Below, piece by piece: positions 1 to 11,199 of a stretch of DNA of 64,000 nt (positions are counted from its first letter, which is position 1; each line of letters starts with the position of its first letter). The DNA lies in NCBI GenBank assembly GCA_030386875.1, contig CM059576.1, forward strand, positions 65,471,581 to 65,535,580, given 5' to 3'. This DNA is from Morinoia aosen. Its lineage: Eukaryota > Arthropoda > Malacostraca > Amphipoda > Talitridae. Made by a program: the position numbers and the translations under genes. Under the pieces are notes generated by a model. The model did no database searches. It was not told where the DNA came from and was given only the letters and a program-made list of their open reading frames with translations.

Positions 1-310
1 TCAGAACACGAAAATGATTACTTGAATGTGTAAATAAATTCCCACACGTGCCTAAGAATTCAAAAGAGTTAGTTGATAATCATTAATGAAATGTTTGTAG
101 AAGGTAATATGGTAAAATTTTGGGAGGCAACATATGAAAAATTTTATTTACAACAATGTCAAATATTTTACATTGATGAATATGATTTATTTAATCATCG
201 GTAGAAATCAAACTCTGGAACATAGCCTGTGGCGGGTGAGGTAAGTTTTTGAAAAATCGTAAGCTAACGCTACATTCTCTGTAAGTTGACAGAAATCTTG
301 ACACTTCCAT

Positions 311-1497
311 TTAGTGGACCATCCAGATTTGTGAACTTTTTTCGTCCGATTCGTTTGAAAATTGGCCAGTTTATGTATTTTGTAAAAGTAAACACGTTTT
401 ACACTGGTCAGTTTTTCGATTTAGGCGAAAAAATTTTTTTTTGCGGAAAATAGGTTTTTTAGTATATTTTTACGTTTATTTCAAAACCTATTTACTCATT
501 GAGTTTTTCTGCTAGAACAAAACTAAATACAATTTAGAATCCTTGAAGCATTCCTAAAAAAAGTATGTTGAGACATTTTAACATTTTGAAATAAAAATTT
601 TGCGATAGGCGATATTGATCATAACCTAAAAGATAAATTTTGGGGGGGTTTAGAGCTACAAAAATTTTTATTTCTCTCAAATTTGGAAGAAAACTCAATT
701 TACTTTTATTAGAAATGTTCCAAGGATTCTAAAACTGCCTTTGGTTTTGTTCTAGCATCAAAACTCAATGAGTTCATACCATTTGAATGGTAAAAATCTA
801 TGATTTTAAAGATGAGCCCAAAAACAAAAATATACTATGGAATTGCAATATCATGGAAATTTTTTGCATATAAATGCAGTTTCCATGATCTATTTTTATG
901 TACGAGTCATGTGCAACATTTTCCTTTCGAATTTCAATGCAGCATGAGAAATATCGAGCAGAATAAATAAAATTTAGGAATATATGATATATAGAAATAT
1001 TCGATATTATTTGAGTACTCACCATGTAGCTGTTTTTGCGACACGCGAACATTTTCCGGTATAAATTTTGTAGAGTATAGTAGTAGTAACGATGATGCGC
1101 AAGTCTTGATCCTTCTAGCGTCCGTAGTGCCATAAAATTTCATGGCACAATAACCCATCACCTAAGGATCATTTTCCAACAAAAAAAAATGGGAAAATTT
1201 TGATGATTTTGACCCCCTTTGATCCCTCCTGGGGGGGGGGGGTTCTAGCATCCGTAGTGCCATAAAATTTCATGGCACAAAAACCCATCTCCTAAGGATT
1301 ATTTTCCAGCCAATAAAAATTGGGAAAATTTTGATGATTTTTGACCCCCTTTGATCCCCCTTGGGGGGGGGGGGTTCTAGCGTCCGTAGCGCCATAAAAT
1401 TTTATGGCACAATAACCCATCCCCTAAGGAACCTTTTTCGACAAGAAAAAACAGTCATGTGAGCCCCGGGGGCCAAATTTGGCCTCGGTTGGTCTTA
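311..1497. mobile_element. Degenerate TTAA-type non-autonomous DNA transposon
   Basis: This stretch shares its module order with the better preserved element at 11996-13344. It has the same entry sequence (TTTTTTCGTCCGATTCG near 347), a forward copy of the 'TGCTAGAACAAAA' module near 511, and an inverted copy near 690-770. The right part carries the 'CCATAAAATTTTATGG' block. The outer ends (GGACCATCC on the left, GGTTGGTC before TTAA on the right) look like worn inverted repeats. No transposase frame is visible. The exact ends are inferred, not clearly seen. Confidence 0.5.
1113..1440. repeat. Tandem repeat, ~130-bp unit with poly-G runs
   Basis: About two and a half copies start at 1113, 1243 and 1375. 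Each begins TTCTAGC(G/A)TCCGTAG, continues with CCATAAAATTTCATGG (partly palindromic), and ends in a run of about 12 G. A single diverged copy of the same block lies near 13190-13275 in the related element. Confidence 0.75.
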
Positions 1498-2209
1498 ACG
1501 ATAGTAACGCCGCTGAACGCCAAAAATATGATCTAGACGTTTTCGCCAGCAGCCAATCAAGGCGCGGCGATTTGTTGGCATTCACAGGATCGTCAAATGT
1601 GAAAGTTTCTCGCTTACTTTTTGCGAAGATGAAGACTGAGTTTAAGCAATAAGTATTTCCATTCACTGTGAAATGGAGTTTTCGAACGAATTCGACTAAA
1701 ATGACAGATTTTCAGAATAAATTTCATTCAGGCAGGTGATAGCTGCTAGCTTAAATATGATGACAGCAGTCATGCATCACAAGCTCTTCATTTATTGAAA
1801 ATGGTGATAGGTGATATATCATAGTGTAACAGAATTTTGACTTTCATCAGCCTTGGTTAATCAACTTTCATTTAAAAAACGAAGAACACCTGATTATTCC
1901 CGTTAATTTTTTTGTAAAGTGGGGCGATGTATTGAAACCAGCCTATTATAATAGGTAGATTGTAAGTTATTCCTAGCAATCCAGATTGATTCAACACTAA
2001 TTTGGCGAATAAATTAAAGAACTGTCTAGATGACTCCAGAACTTTCAAAACTAGTCATTCCAAGCGCTTCACGAATTTCTTGTACATTCTCACAGTGTAA
2101 AAGGCAGTATAAATGTAGGGAACGAATGCTCAACAGGTCATTTCACTTCCAGCTGTCACTGTGTAAACAAGTCGATAGTCATCAGTCATTCCTATTTGCA
2201 TCATCAAGC
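1498..2209. other. No gene recognised
   Basis: AT-rich sequence with short open frames only. I see no convincing coding or repeat signal here. Confidence 0.5.
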
Positions 2210-3979
2210 ATGGCATTCAGAGGTTGTAAGCATCCGGCAGACTTGTTTCGCTACGTCTGTGACGAGTTTATGAAAACTAGAGTTTGATACTACTCCCTAG
2301 AAAGATATATGCAAATGTGTGAGAGCTACTATAATTTTTCTGCATGCTTTTGGGAATGAAGAGACACCAGGGGCATCTCATTTCACCTGCAAACTCTGCA
2401 AAAAGACTCTGGAAGGTAATAAAAATAAAAATATATATAAATACAGTATATTCATTTTGTTTCAACATATCCTCTTCCACTGAGTTGAATGTATCTGTAT
2501 TTTTATACCCGTGCCTTCATTCTGCCTTTTTACGAGCTGGTACAGTGGGGAAAACAGAGATATGCAATCTCCTAGTGATCGCTCAAGCAATTGCTTTTTC
2601 TGCACGGTAGACCTTTCCAAACGTCCAGCTAGCACAAATGCTCCTGCTCTCATATATCCTGACCTTCTGTTTTCCCTTCCGACAATGCCACACTGCTTTG
2701 AACTCCTCGTACCCACTGCTCCTAAGAGAAAGCAGCAGTGTTTACGAAAGAAAAGTAGTTCAGAAGAACATGAAGACACTCATCCAGAGTTCAGAGAAGC
2801 AACTGAAGAGAGAAATCCATACTATTCCAGCCAAGAAGACATCAATGACCTGATCAGAGATCTTGACCTAACGAAGTCAAATGGCGAGCACTTGATATCG
2901 AGACCCAAGCATTGAAGTTTGCTAGATGAGAGTGTGCACATTTAAATTCAGAGAAAGTGTTACCTACATTTTTCAATCTTTTTCACTAGTCAAGATGAGC
3001 AGAACACACAATACCACAATGTTACAGGTCTGTTTGAGGCAATTGAAAAACACCATAACCCCAAAGAACGGCATCTCTTTATTGACAGCTCGCAAAAAAG
3101 CCTCAAAATAGTGCTGCTTCATTACAGGAAAATGTACCCATATCTCACCCTCGCCTTCTCTGTCCAGCTCAAAGAGGAATTCAAGAGTGTCAAGATCTTT
3201 TTAGATGCCTTCAAATATGAAGAGTACCATTTGGAAGATAAAGGAGACTCCACAATGGGGGCTTCCCTCATGGGCTTTAAAGCGGCTTTACCAATTATCC
3301 TTGTTATCTCTGCCTTTGGGACAGCAGGAATACCATGGCACACTACCTCAAGCGGGACTGGCAACAGCGAGCAAAGTTTAGTGTGGGGAAGAACAACGTC
3401 AAATGGGAGCCATTGTTGGATCCCAGAAAAGTATTGTTTCCTCCACAACATTTAAAACTGGGCCATTTCAGACAATTCATCAGAGCTCTAGATAAGGAGT
3501 CCCCACCTCTCAAGTTCCTTCAAGATTTCTTCCCTAAGTTGTGTGCACCGAAAGTGAAGCCGGCGTCTTTAATGGTCTAAAATATAAAAGGTCATGAAGT
3601 GCATAGAGTTTCCCAAAAAACTCTAAAGGACAGAAAAGCAGCATGGGACAACTTTGTCGCAGTAGTTCTTCACTTCTTGAGGAATCATATGGCCGAAAAC
3701 TGTGTGGAGTTTGTAGAGAACTTAGTGACAAACTACGGCAAGATGTTGCTGGATGTCACCTAAAGTCCATATCCTTGACGCCCATCTTCATGAATTTAAG
3801 AAAAAATAGGAGCGTATTACCAGGAGCAAGGCGAGCGCTTCTACCAGGCTATATTAGAATTCGAACGCCGTTATCAAGGGTCTTATAATGAAAACATGAT
3901 GGGAGACAACATTTGCTTGCTAATTAGTGACAGTAATCTGCCGTACAGGAGTAAATCTAGAAGAAATACAAGTTTTTAA
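2210..3979 (+). pseudogene. Broken copy of a dispersed intronless 'CKHPAD...YVC' gene family
   Basis: Pieces in several frames follow, in order, a protein family I recall from many animal genomes as multi-copy uncharacterised genes. The N-terminal piece begins MAFRGCKHPADLFRYVCDEF (2210). A cysteine piece with SNCFFC follows near 2580, then SQEDINDLIRDLDLTKSN (about 2830-2880). Next come a 'LFIDSS' segment (about 3070), KRDWQQRAKFSVG and NVKWEPLLDP (about 3345-3425), and 'ERRYQGSYNENMMGD' near 3870-3905, ending at a TAA about 3977. The frame changes many times and there are internal stops, so it is a dead copy. The function of the family is unknown to me. It lies upstream of the recognised host exons, probably in an intron. 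Confidence 0.6.
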
Positions 3980-5163
3980 TTTTTCTATTGTTTCACTGGT
4001 GTAATTCTAGAATAAATAGATGTTATTATTCTTTTATAAGTCGTTTTGTATCTACTTTGTTCAAGTCAAACTTCAGATTTGCTACTGTGTCACTATGAGA
4101 ATAGGTAAATTTAAAAAAATATCATTATTCGGGACTCAAATGCAAAATAAGAAATGAATACAAGTATTTTTTCATGTTTTCTAGACATGAACAAAATAAG
4201 AAATAACTGTTTCAACTCAAAGTCAAAAATATTGGGATAAGGTGCATTTCATTTTGTGAAAATAACAGCATGTCTCATTGCATCGAAAGAAAGAATGATT
4301 AATCTAATTCGATATTTACAATATGCAAGTACAACAAAATCGAACGAAATGACGTTCAATATTTTAAAAACTTCAGGAAAAGAAATTCAAATGAATTTGG
4401 TTAAAATGTTCTTTTTTCGAATAACGAATATATTCAAATTGTAAACATTTTCAGAATGAAATTTTACAGTTGAACCTGGAGTGACTGAATCAGTGCAACT
4501 TATACTGTTCAGATAATAATCACGCAATCAAATGGATGAATTCACCACGACCTAAAATATCTTTACAGGTATCATGAACGTTCAACGTCAATTACCGTTG
4601 GGAGTGCAACAGTCCTCCATTGAGTCATTGTTTTTTGCTTACAATGAGCTAATAGTCGGAACTTAGGTCGGAAAAGAGAAGAGGCGCATTGATTGCTTAA
4701 AAAACACAACTGGAAATCGCAAGCTGAAACGTTGCTGTGGTCGCACGCAGTGTGGCCAAGTCCAGAAAGAAAAACTTACACTGCAAGTTGTTTGATACAA
4801 AAAATTAAAGTAATTCTAAAATCCAGTTCGTAGACGTAAACCTAACGCACATGTTTCCTATTCACTTCCGGAAAAACACCCTTCACTGACATCAGGTTCA
4901 ATAGAACTAACTGATCCATTTTTTGCAGATGAACCTCCATGCTACGATGTCTGAATTATGCCTACTGAAAACTGAACGCTATAGTGTCCTACGAGATATT
5001 TCGCCACCCCAGGAGAATGCATTGAAACGCCAATATAGCTATATTGCGTCAGTATAAATTTGCATACGCGATGGTAGAGGAAAAACATGGTTGTTTTCAG
5101 ACATTCTGTCAAAAATTTTATTTCAAAACTCAAGTTGTGAACGTTGGTAAACTGGTTTCTCAG
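3980..5163. other. No gene recognised; likely intron
   Basis: AT-rich sequence before the first recognised host exon. I found no convincing upstream exon. The exon at 5164 needs a preceding exon ending in phase 1, which must lie here undetected or outside the window. Confidence 0.4.
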
Positions 5164-5320
5164 GGGTTTACACGCCAACGCTGGAAACTGATGGCAGAGG
5201 GGAACGCGTTTCGGTACTTCCTCGTTTGCCTCAACCGAACCTGGTTCTGCACGATATTCCTTCAGAATCTTGGATGGAAGCAGTTCAAACTATTACGACT
5301 TATGCTCCTTTTGGCAATAG
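5164..5320 (+). CDS. Internal exon of an unrecognised host gene
   Basis: The exon is bounded by a good acceptor (TGGTTTCTCAG before 5164) and a strong donor (AG then GTGAGT at 5321). In the reading frame used it encodes ~51 residues, including 'LPRLPQPNLVLHDIPSES' and 'WMEAVQTITTYAPFGN'. It ends two bases into a codon, and the exon at 10151 supplies exactly the one base needed. A second open frame runs over the same stretch, but its translation looks less protein-like and its phase does not fit the next exon. I do not recognise the protein. The call rests on splice signals, phase agreement and composition. Confidence 0.6.
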
Positions 5321-7702
5321 GTGAGTCTCTTCCATAAAAGGTGTATGGTGTATTTTCGAATGCTCTGATAAGTGTTTTAATTTTTGATAAATTTCACCTC
5401 CTTCTACTTCTAATAATTTTTTCTTAGGGGTTGAGGAGGAGGTTACTCAACTGAATGATGATTCTTTGCGGTCCGCCTGCAATTACTATTACTGTACCGG
5501 TTTGGGCATCTCGTGATTGGGTGCCGCTACAAGATGTTGCTCAGTTCGTTTCACAGTGAAAGCTATGACTGCGTTCTTCTGTGGTACATCATGCACGCAA
5601 AAGATCTGTCTAGAATGTATGTGAATCCTATTTCCTGTCAATTTTATTGTGGTTATTTTAGATGAAAACAGGTAAATAATAAATACTAAAATTAGTGTTT
5701 GAATGAAAGATAATAAACAAATATTTTCTAACTATTCATGTAATGTGTTTTAAAGTGAAATAATTTAGAATTTCAATGCTCCAGAAAATATCGAAACTTT
5801 TTAAGACTTTCATAAACAGTTCTAAAATGGTTATTTGTAATGCGCTAGTACAATGGAAAGTATTTTTGTCTCTGGGTTGAGGACCTTTGAAAGTTCAAAT
5901 GGAAAAGTACGCTTTGCAAAAATTTTCCAGGTTTTTAATGTTTTTAAAATTCACTCCGTCGTTGATTTAGCGTCGTTTGATTCTGGGGCAAATTATTTGA
6001 TCCGTCAAAAATATAGCATTGAAGTTATCAATTCCTATATATTATGTTATTCCAATAAATTCATGCACTTGCAGTTATAGCCAAGGTTATCATGAGCCAG
6101 TTTCTATAAGTCAACCTATTTCCCTGCGCTGTTATGTAGGTATATTTAATGTACAAAATTCCGTTCAACGGAATTCATTCGAGTGTGTCTGTTTTAGATT
6201 AGTGAAAACGACGTTTCAACAAAATTTGTTGCGCAAGGCACAATATAGGTCATCTGTCTACATTATCCAATCATAACAATAATCATTACAGAGAGCCTAA
6301 TCTCTGTACAAATTCTAAAAATCATCGGGTTCAAATAAACTAACTGCCCCGTTTTTGCAAATGAATTTAATAAGTGAGCCAAGGTGACAAAAACCAAAAT
6401 CTGAACAATGTGTGCAAAATGTAACATTTCATTGCTGGGCACCGAAGCCCAAGCTCATTTATTCAAAAAAAGCCTTGTTTTTTTATAGCCTGATATCCCT
6501 CGATTCTATAACTACTTGAGTTTTAAAATTTTCGACTTATGCTTTTGGACCGGTTTCGTCTGGTATCTGCTTGCTAATAGTCTATCCCAACAAAACTTAA
6601 GTCATTCAGTTTATTATCGTTCAGCTCTCTAATGTTTTAGCCGCCTGTAATTTGCAACTGATCTTGGCTGTGAGCTCTCTTTCTCAACATGCTAATTGCC
6701 ATACCTCACGTTGGGATTCAGTGGAGCGACGACTTTTTTGCGTGTCCTTACCGTGGGGAAAAGCTGTTCGAAATTTCAAAAATAAATTCAAAGTTCTTTT
6801 GTGTGTAAATAAGGAATCATGCGAATATTCCCCTCCCTGGATTTATTACAATCGACAGATCCCTTACAAAACGATGAAGTGTTTAGATATTATCACTATT
6901 TTAGTAGTAGGAATGTTTTTCAATGTATAATTGCCGTATATTTTCTCCATTTTTCATCATCACTCATAAATTGCAGTGAATTAAAAGCTCTTATTTATGA
7001 TCACAGGTATGGAAAAAAAATTATCCTTCGATGGAAACTTGATGAGAAAGACTCTAGAAACAGGAAGTTGCTATGTTTTCCTGTTCTTATGTGAAATTTC
7101 CTTTAAATATTCGAACGCTAATTCTTCACAAGAACTGGCAAAAGCCCTTAGTTATGATATAACGGAATACCAAAGTAGGTAAGCAATGGCATATTTCCAT
7201 GAAGAGACATTTTCATAGCTTGAAAAAATCCCAAGCAAATAAATTAAGGTTAACTTATGAGCAATCAGCTTCACCTAAAACCAAGGTTGTTAATAGAAAA
7301 CCCACACTTGAAAAATGCCCAAGAAGACAAAGAAACACACCTAAAACGACACAAAAAACACCAGTCCAATGTTTTTTTATTCAGTAATAAATATATACAC
7401 AAACCTGTATGAAAGGCATAATGCAGGTTTTATTGTTTTTCTTCAATTTACATTATTTCCAAATTTAATTATTAAATTCTAATTTGAACCTTAACTTAAG
7501 TTAATTACTTTCTATGGGTTATACAGCACAATTTGCACCATCATGTGGAAGTCTCTCCTGGCGGTGATAGGTCTTAATTACATTATCTTAGAGATCAGAA
7601 TTTGGCCTCAAGTGTTTGAATATTTTACCATTCTTGCCCCGAACCTATTCCCAGCACCGTCACGAAAAAAAAAAAACAACTGGCGGTATGGTCTTAAGCA
7701 AC
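5321..7702. other. Intron 1, left part; nothing recognised
   Basis: A non-coding stretch of the 4.8-kb intron between the exons at 5164 and 10151. Short open segments near 5433-5530 and 6640-6900 read like worn coding sequence but have no consistent frame or fitting splice phase. Confidence 0.45.
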
Positions 7703-8453
7703 GTTCACACCAGCTAGATAAGATACATTTTTGTAGGTCGTAAGCGATAGGCGATAATTGTCTTGTGAGATACGACGCGCTCAGATCCGTTAAAAATACG
7801 CAGAAACGACAAAAGTGGTTCACACCAGTACGATGGCGACATCTGTCGTGAGATACGTGTACCAAGAGACAAAGCGTGCGAGTCTCTTCCTTCAATGTCG
7901 TACGATATTGGCTAATTGATTGATTGAATATAAGGAAGTTTTAGCCTCCCTTTACAATCGACAATGATGTTCAAATGCAAGAAGGATGGAGGAACCATTT
8001 AGAATAAAGTTAAGGGAAAACGGAATCAATGCACAGGGTGCATAGAAACAGTAAGCTAAGAAAGAAGTTCATGAAACTAGAAAAAAAAGTTGAAGAAGAA
8101 AGTAGTAGGTGGACAGCAGTGAACTGAAAAAAGATGGACCATAAGAAACAAAAAAGAACTATTCTATTACAACAAAAAGAATGCTTGCCTAACTCTCAGC
8201 TCGATCCTTTTCATTTTCCGCCTGGGAACCCTAATTCCCATGTATACAATAATTGTATCCTCCTGAGGAGACGATATTGGCTAGAATTCTTCATCACTCG
8301 ATGAAGAACTCATGATTACTAACTAAATTTACCCTACTACACTTTGTTGCAGGTTCATGCCTTATCGCTTCAGTATGAATCTTACGTCTCTTAAGGATAA
8401 TTATCGTGTATCGCATGTCTCGGAGATAAATATATTATCACTCTGGTGTGAAC
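7703..8453. mobile_element. MITE with GTTCACACCAG terminal inverted repeats
   Basis: The left end GTTCACACCAG (7703-7713) is mirrored exactly at 8443-8453. Similarity continues inward for ~60 bp with drift, including GCGATA...CGATAAT on both arms. No transposase frame is present. A clear target-site duplication was not found. The element is interrupted by the SINE-like insertion at 7915-8270, so its own length was about 380 bp. It sits inside host intron 1. Confidence 0.6.
7915..8270 (-). mobile_element. SINE-like retroposon copy with 13-bp target duplication
   Basis: A perfect 13-bp direct repeat, ACGATATTGGCTA, flanks this block (7902-7914 and 8271-8283). Read on the minus strand it starts CTCCTCAGGAGGATACAA and ends in a TCAA repeat, as SINE tails often do. 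A diverged second copy is at 18000-18393. No clear polymerase III A or B box was found, so the head type is unknown. It inserted into the MITE at 7703-8453. Confidence 0.6.
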
Positions 8454-8672
8454 TCCGCCTCACAGTATGTATCCAGGCCGCACCGCATGGCACAAGTTGT
8501 GGAACTCTTGATTTTCTGCCACATTAGAATCAATATTTGAACTAAAGAAATTTTTCTCACTTGAACATCTATTCTTCCTATGTCTTCTTGAATGCCTATG
8601 GAATTCAAAAGTCCAATTTCGTTTTACTGATGGTGGTGGTGGTGCATTTGACTTCACTGTGGTTGGTACTTA

Positions 8673-8862
8673 CGAGGCCTGTCTAAAAAGTATCCGACCT
8701 TTGGCCAGAAAAAATATTTCGAATACCTGTCGGAGTTGGGACCCTAATCCCCTTCAAAGTATGCCCCTTGTGCTTGCACACACTTAGCCCACCGATCCTT
8801 CCACTGCTGGAAACACCTCTGGTAGTTTTTTTTTAGAATGGTGTTCAGCTCCATCGTCGCAT
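8673..8862 (-). repeat. Inverted second copy of the mariner 3' end
   Basis: On the minus strand this arm encodes the transposase C-terminus again, from about ATMELNT through RCFQQWKDRWAKC to AYFEGD and a stop. The element therefore carries two outward-pointing C-termini. The arm joins the plus-strand coding part near 8865. Confidence 0.8.
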
Positions 8863-8869
8863 TGCCTGT

Positions 8870-9349
8870 TTGACTCCTTCGATGCTGACTGTTTTCTTTG
8901 ATGTCCGTGGAATTGTGCATCACGAATACGCACCGGAAGGACAAACAGTGACAAAGGAGTACTATCAGGATGTTCTCCGGCGACTTCGTGATGCAGTTCG
9001 GCGCAAAAGACCAGACATGTGGACTGCGAACAACTGGCACTTGCATCACGACAACGCGCCCGCACATTCATCCCATTTGATCCGCAATTTCTTGGCCAAA
9101 CATGGAATTACGACCGTTCGCCAACCTCCCTACTCTCCAGACCTGGCTCCTTGCGACTTCTGGTTGTTTCCAAAATTGAAGACACCACTAAAAGAATCCC
9201 GTTTTGAGAGTAGAGAAGAGATAATGCGGAACGCGACGACAGAGCTGAACACCATTCCAAAAGAAGACTTCCAGAGGTGTTTCCGGCAGTGGAAGGATCG
9301 GTGGGCTAAGTGTGTGGAAGCACAAGGAGCCTACTTTGAAGGGGATTAG
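8870..9349 (+). pseudogene. C-terminal half of mariner transposase (DD34D)
   Basis: This 159-residue open frame matches the C-terminal half of mariner transposases, the cut-and-paste enzymes that act at TA sites. It contains 'FFDVRGIVHHE' (residues 9-19). The second catalytic aspartate is in HHDNAP (residue 61) and the third is in PCDFWLFP (residue 96), with exactly 34 residues between them. The frame ends ...GAYFEGD, the usual C-terminus. The N-terminal DNA-binding domain and the first catalytic aspartate, normally in a TGDE motif, are absent, so it cannot be active. The apparent ATG at 8870 lies at the junction with the inverted left arm and is not the natural start. This frame has no internal stop. 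Confidence 0.85.
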
Positions 9350-9430
9350 GGTCCCAACCCCGTCAGGTTGTTGAAGTATTTTTTCTGGCCAAAGGTCGGA
9401 TACTTTTTCGACAGGCCTCGTATGTGGTTT

Positions 9431-9512
9431 CGGTGTTTAGGCCTGCCCACTTCACTGTGGTTGGTTGGTGCTAAAGGGTAATGTGGGCAGGAAACTAGCG
9501 GGCCTAAACACC
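9431..9512. repeat. Small foldback next to the mariner
   Basis: GGTGTTTAGGCCTGCCCAC (9432-9450) is mirrored by GTGGGCAGG (9483-9491) plus GGGCCTAAACACC (9500-9512). The phrase CACTTCACTGTGGTTGGT inside it also occurs just left of the mariner near 8651, so the flank may have been duplicated. Confidence 0.6.
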
Positions 9513-10150
9513 AAAAGCAGGTGCCTAGCATGCGGAATCATGCTACTCTTGACAACAGTAACAGCAAGTCTGATAGAGCCAGAAAATCTGAAATGTAAGC
9601 GTTATCAAACTTAACTGCTGATAGGTTGGTAACTCCTGATTTACACTGCTCACACAAATCATTCATGTATGCATAAAAAAATTACTGATGAGTTGAATAA
9701 ATGTAACCGTAATTCAATGAACGGAATATAAAAAATGCATCCAAATGAAGCAAATAAAATCCAATAATACCGCCATAAGAACAGGTGGGCTGCCTTATTT
9801 TAAACGGATTTTTCCATCCCTCCTAAAAAATATTCCATAAATACCTTTGACGTTCCTCTTTCTAGCTGGGATATGATAATGGTAATGGAAACACTGCAAA
9901 CGAATTTCTTTCTAGCTTGTTTGAGAAATACTTGAGACTGAAAAGAGCGTCTGCGTCTTGTATTTAATTTAAATAAAAATTCAATTATTTTATGCAAAAC
10001 CGACTGCTCTTACCAGAATTTTTTTCATATTTCATTTCTTTACGTGAAAAGTTTGGATTCTATGAGCAATTAAATTAATTTTCACAACAACACACAGCAA
10101 AAAACTACTCTCTATATAAGTGCACTCATTTGCTCAACTCATTGCCACAG
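9513..10150. other. No feature recognised; end of intron 1
   Basis: AT-rich intronic sequence ending at the acceptor ATTGCCACAG before the next exon. Confidence 0.5.
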
Positions 10151-10279
10151 GTACGAGTTACTGCAACTGGAAGACTGTGAATTGACGGAATCAGAGCTGA
10201 ACCAAGTGGTTGATGTCTTGCAGCGACGAGGCGTCCGTACTGCAGGAGACGGACGCTCTCGCTGGATCAAATCGGAAAA
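10151..10279 (+). CDS. Internal host exon, leucine-rich-repeat-like
   Basis: The exon lies between the acceptor ...CCACAG and the donor GTGAGT (10280). It encodes ~42 residues: YELLQLEDCELTESEL, then NQVVDVLQRRGVRT and SRWIKSE. The LLQLEDCELTESEL stretch follows the LxxLxLxxCxL spacing of leucine-rich repeats. It takes one base from the previous exon to complete a codon and gives two bases to the next, and both junctions agree. The protein is not recognised; a leucine-rich-repeat C-terminus is an inference from one repeat-like segment. Confidence 0.65.
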
Positions 10280-10388
10280 GTGAGTGTGGAGCGCTAGCGA
10301 CCGTGGTACCGTCGTGTAAATGATTCTTGGTATCGTCGGGTAGATGATGCTAGGTAGACTTGCACTCAATCAGTAATCAACCCTGATG

Positions 10389-11199
10389 TTAAGGCCATCG
10401 AAAGGTTTTTCTTATAAAACTTCAAAAATTAGTGATGGATTCCTCAATAGCGCAATAAGCTTGGGTGTATTCACAACATGTTAAGAACATTCGAATGGAT
10501 GTTCAGAGCCCAAAAATTTCTGAAATTTACCCTCAACCCCTCCCCCTCCCCTCAAAGGAAAATTTTTTAAAAATCTTTTTTCTCAGCCAATATTGTACAT
10601 AGAGACGATTAGTTTTTTGTTCGATTCACAATGAACTGGTCTACAAAGTTGAGATCCAGTTTTTTGATATCGCTTCAAAAAAAATTTAAGAAATTTTTGA
10701 ATTTTGAAGCATAAGTTTTTTTGGCTGTGCGGCTCAATTTCTCCCACAGTTTTTCATATAAGAAGATCTTTTCAGCATCATAAAGGTCAAAGTATGTACT
10801 ATGAATCCGAGAGGTCGCTTTTTGATAAATTTATTATAAATTTTTTTATTACCATGTAAAGAAAAAAATTGAATTTTTTTTCTGTTTTAAATTCAACATT
10901 AAAAAAAAAATTTTTGAAGCGATATCAAAAAACTGACTCTCAAATTTGTAGACCAGTTCATTGTGAATCAAAAAAAACTAATCGTCTCTATGTACAATAT
11001 TGACTGAGAAATTGAATTTGTTAGAAATTTCCCTGTGAAGGGGGTGAGGGGTATGGGCAAATTTAAAAAATTGGAGGGCTCTGAACGTCCATTCGAATGT
11101 TCTAAATATGTTGTGAATCCCTCCGAGCATATTTCTCTCCTGAAGTATTTTTGATGAGGTTTTGAAATTTCATGAGAAAAAACCGTTCGGTAGCCTTAA
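10389..11199. mobile_element. TTAA-flanked foldback element
   Basis: TTAA occurs at 10389-10392 and 11196-11199. The left arm (to about 10690) and right arm (from about 10915) are inverted copies: the left starts AAGGCCATCGAAAGGTTTTT and the right, read backwards, AAGGCTACCGAACGGTTTTT. Shared landmarks include CATTCGAATG, TGTACATAGAGACGATTAG and GAAGCGATATCAAAAAACTG. The loop is AT-rich and non-coding. This suggests a non-autonomous element of a TTAA-targeting (piggyBac-like) family. It lies in host intron 2. Confidence 0.8.

Larger units (their letters stand above)
8673..9420 (+). mobile_element. Rearranged mariner element with two copies of its 3' end
   Basis: The element is flanked by TA (8671-8672 and 9421-9422). 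Its ends start CGAGGCCTGTC and are inverted repeats. The whole left arm (8673 to about 8862) is an inverted copy of the right arm (about 9229-9420), including the last codons of transposase and the stop. The normal 5' end, promoter region and N-terminal half of the gene are missing. The two arms are still very similar, so the rearrangement or its conversion is not ancient. It lies in host intron 1 and can at best be non-autonomous. Confidence 0.85.

Noticed and set aside
1200-1380. Poly-G runs as a regulatory G-quadruplex.
   Set aside because: They occur once per copy of the tandem repeat as single long homopolymers, better explained as part of the repeat.
5433-5530. An additional host exon (open frame with EEEVTQLNDDSLRSACNYYY).
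   Set aside because: Its acceptor is fair, but its phase does not fit the exon ending at 5320, and that exon joins in phase directly to 10151.
6652-7182. Open frames as host exons in intron 1.
   Set aside because: No splice pair or phase supports them and the translations look like random AT-rich sequence.
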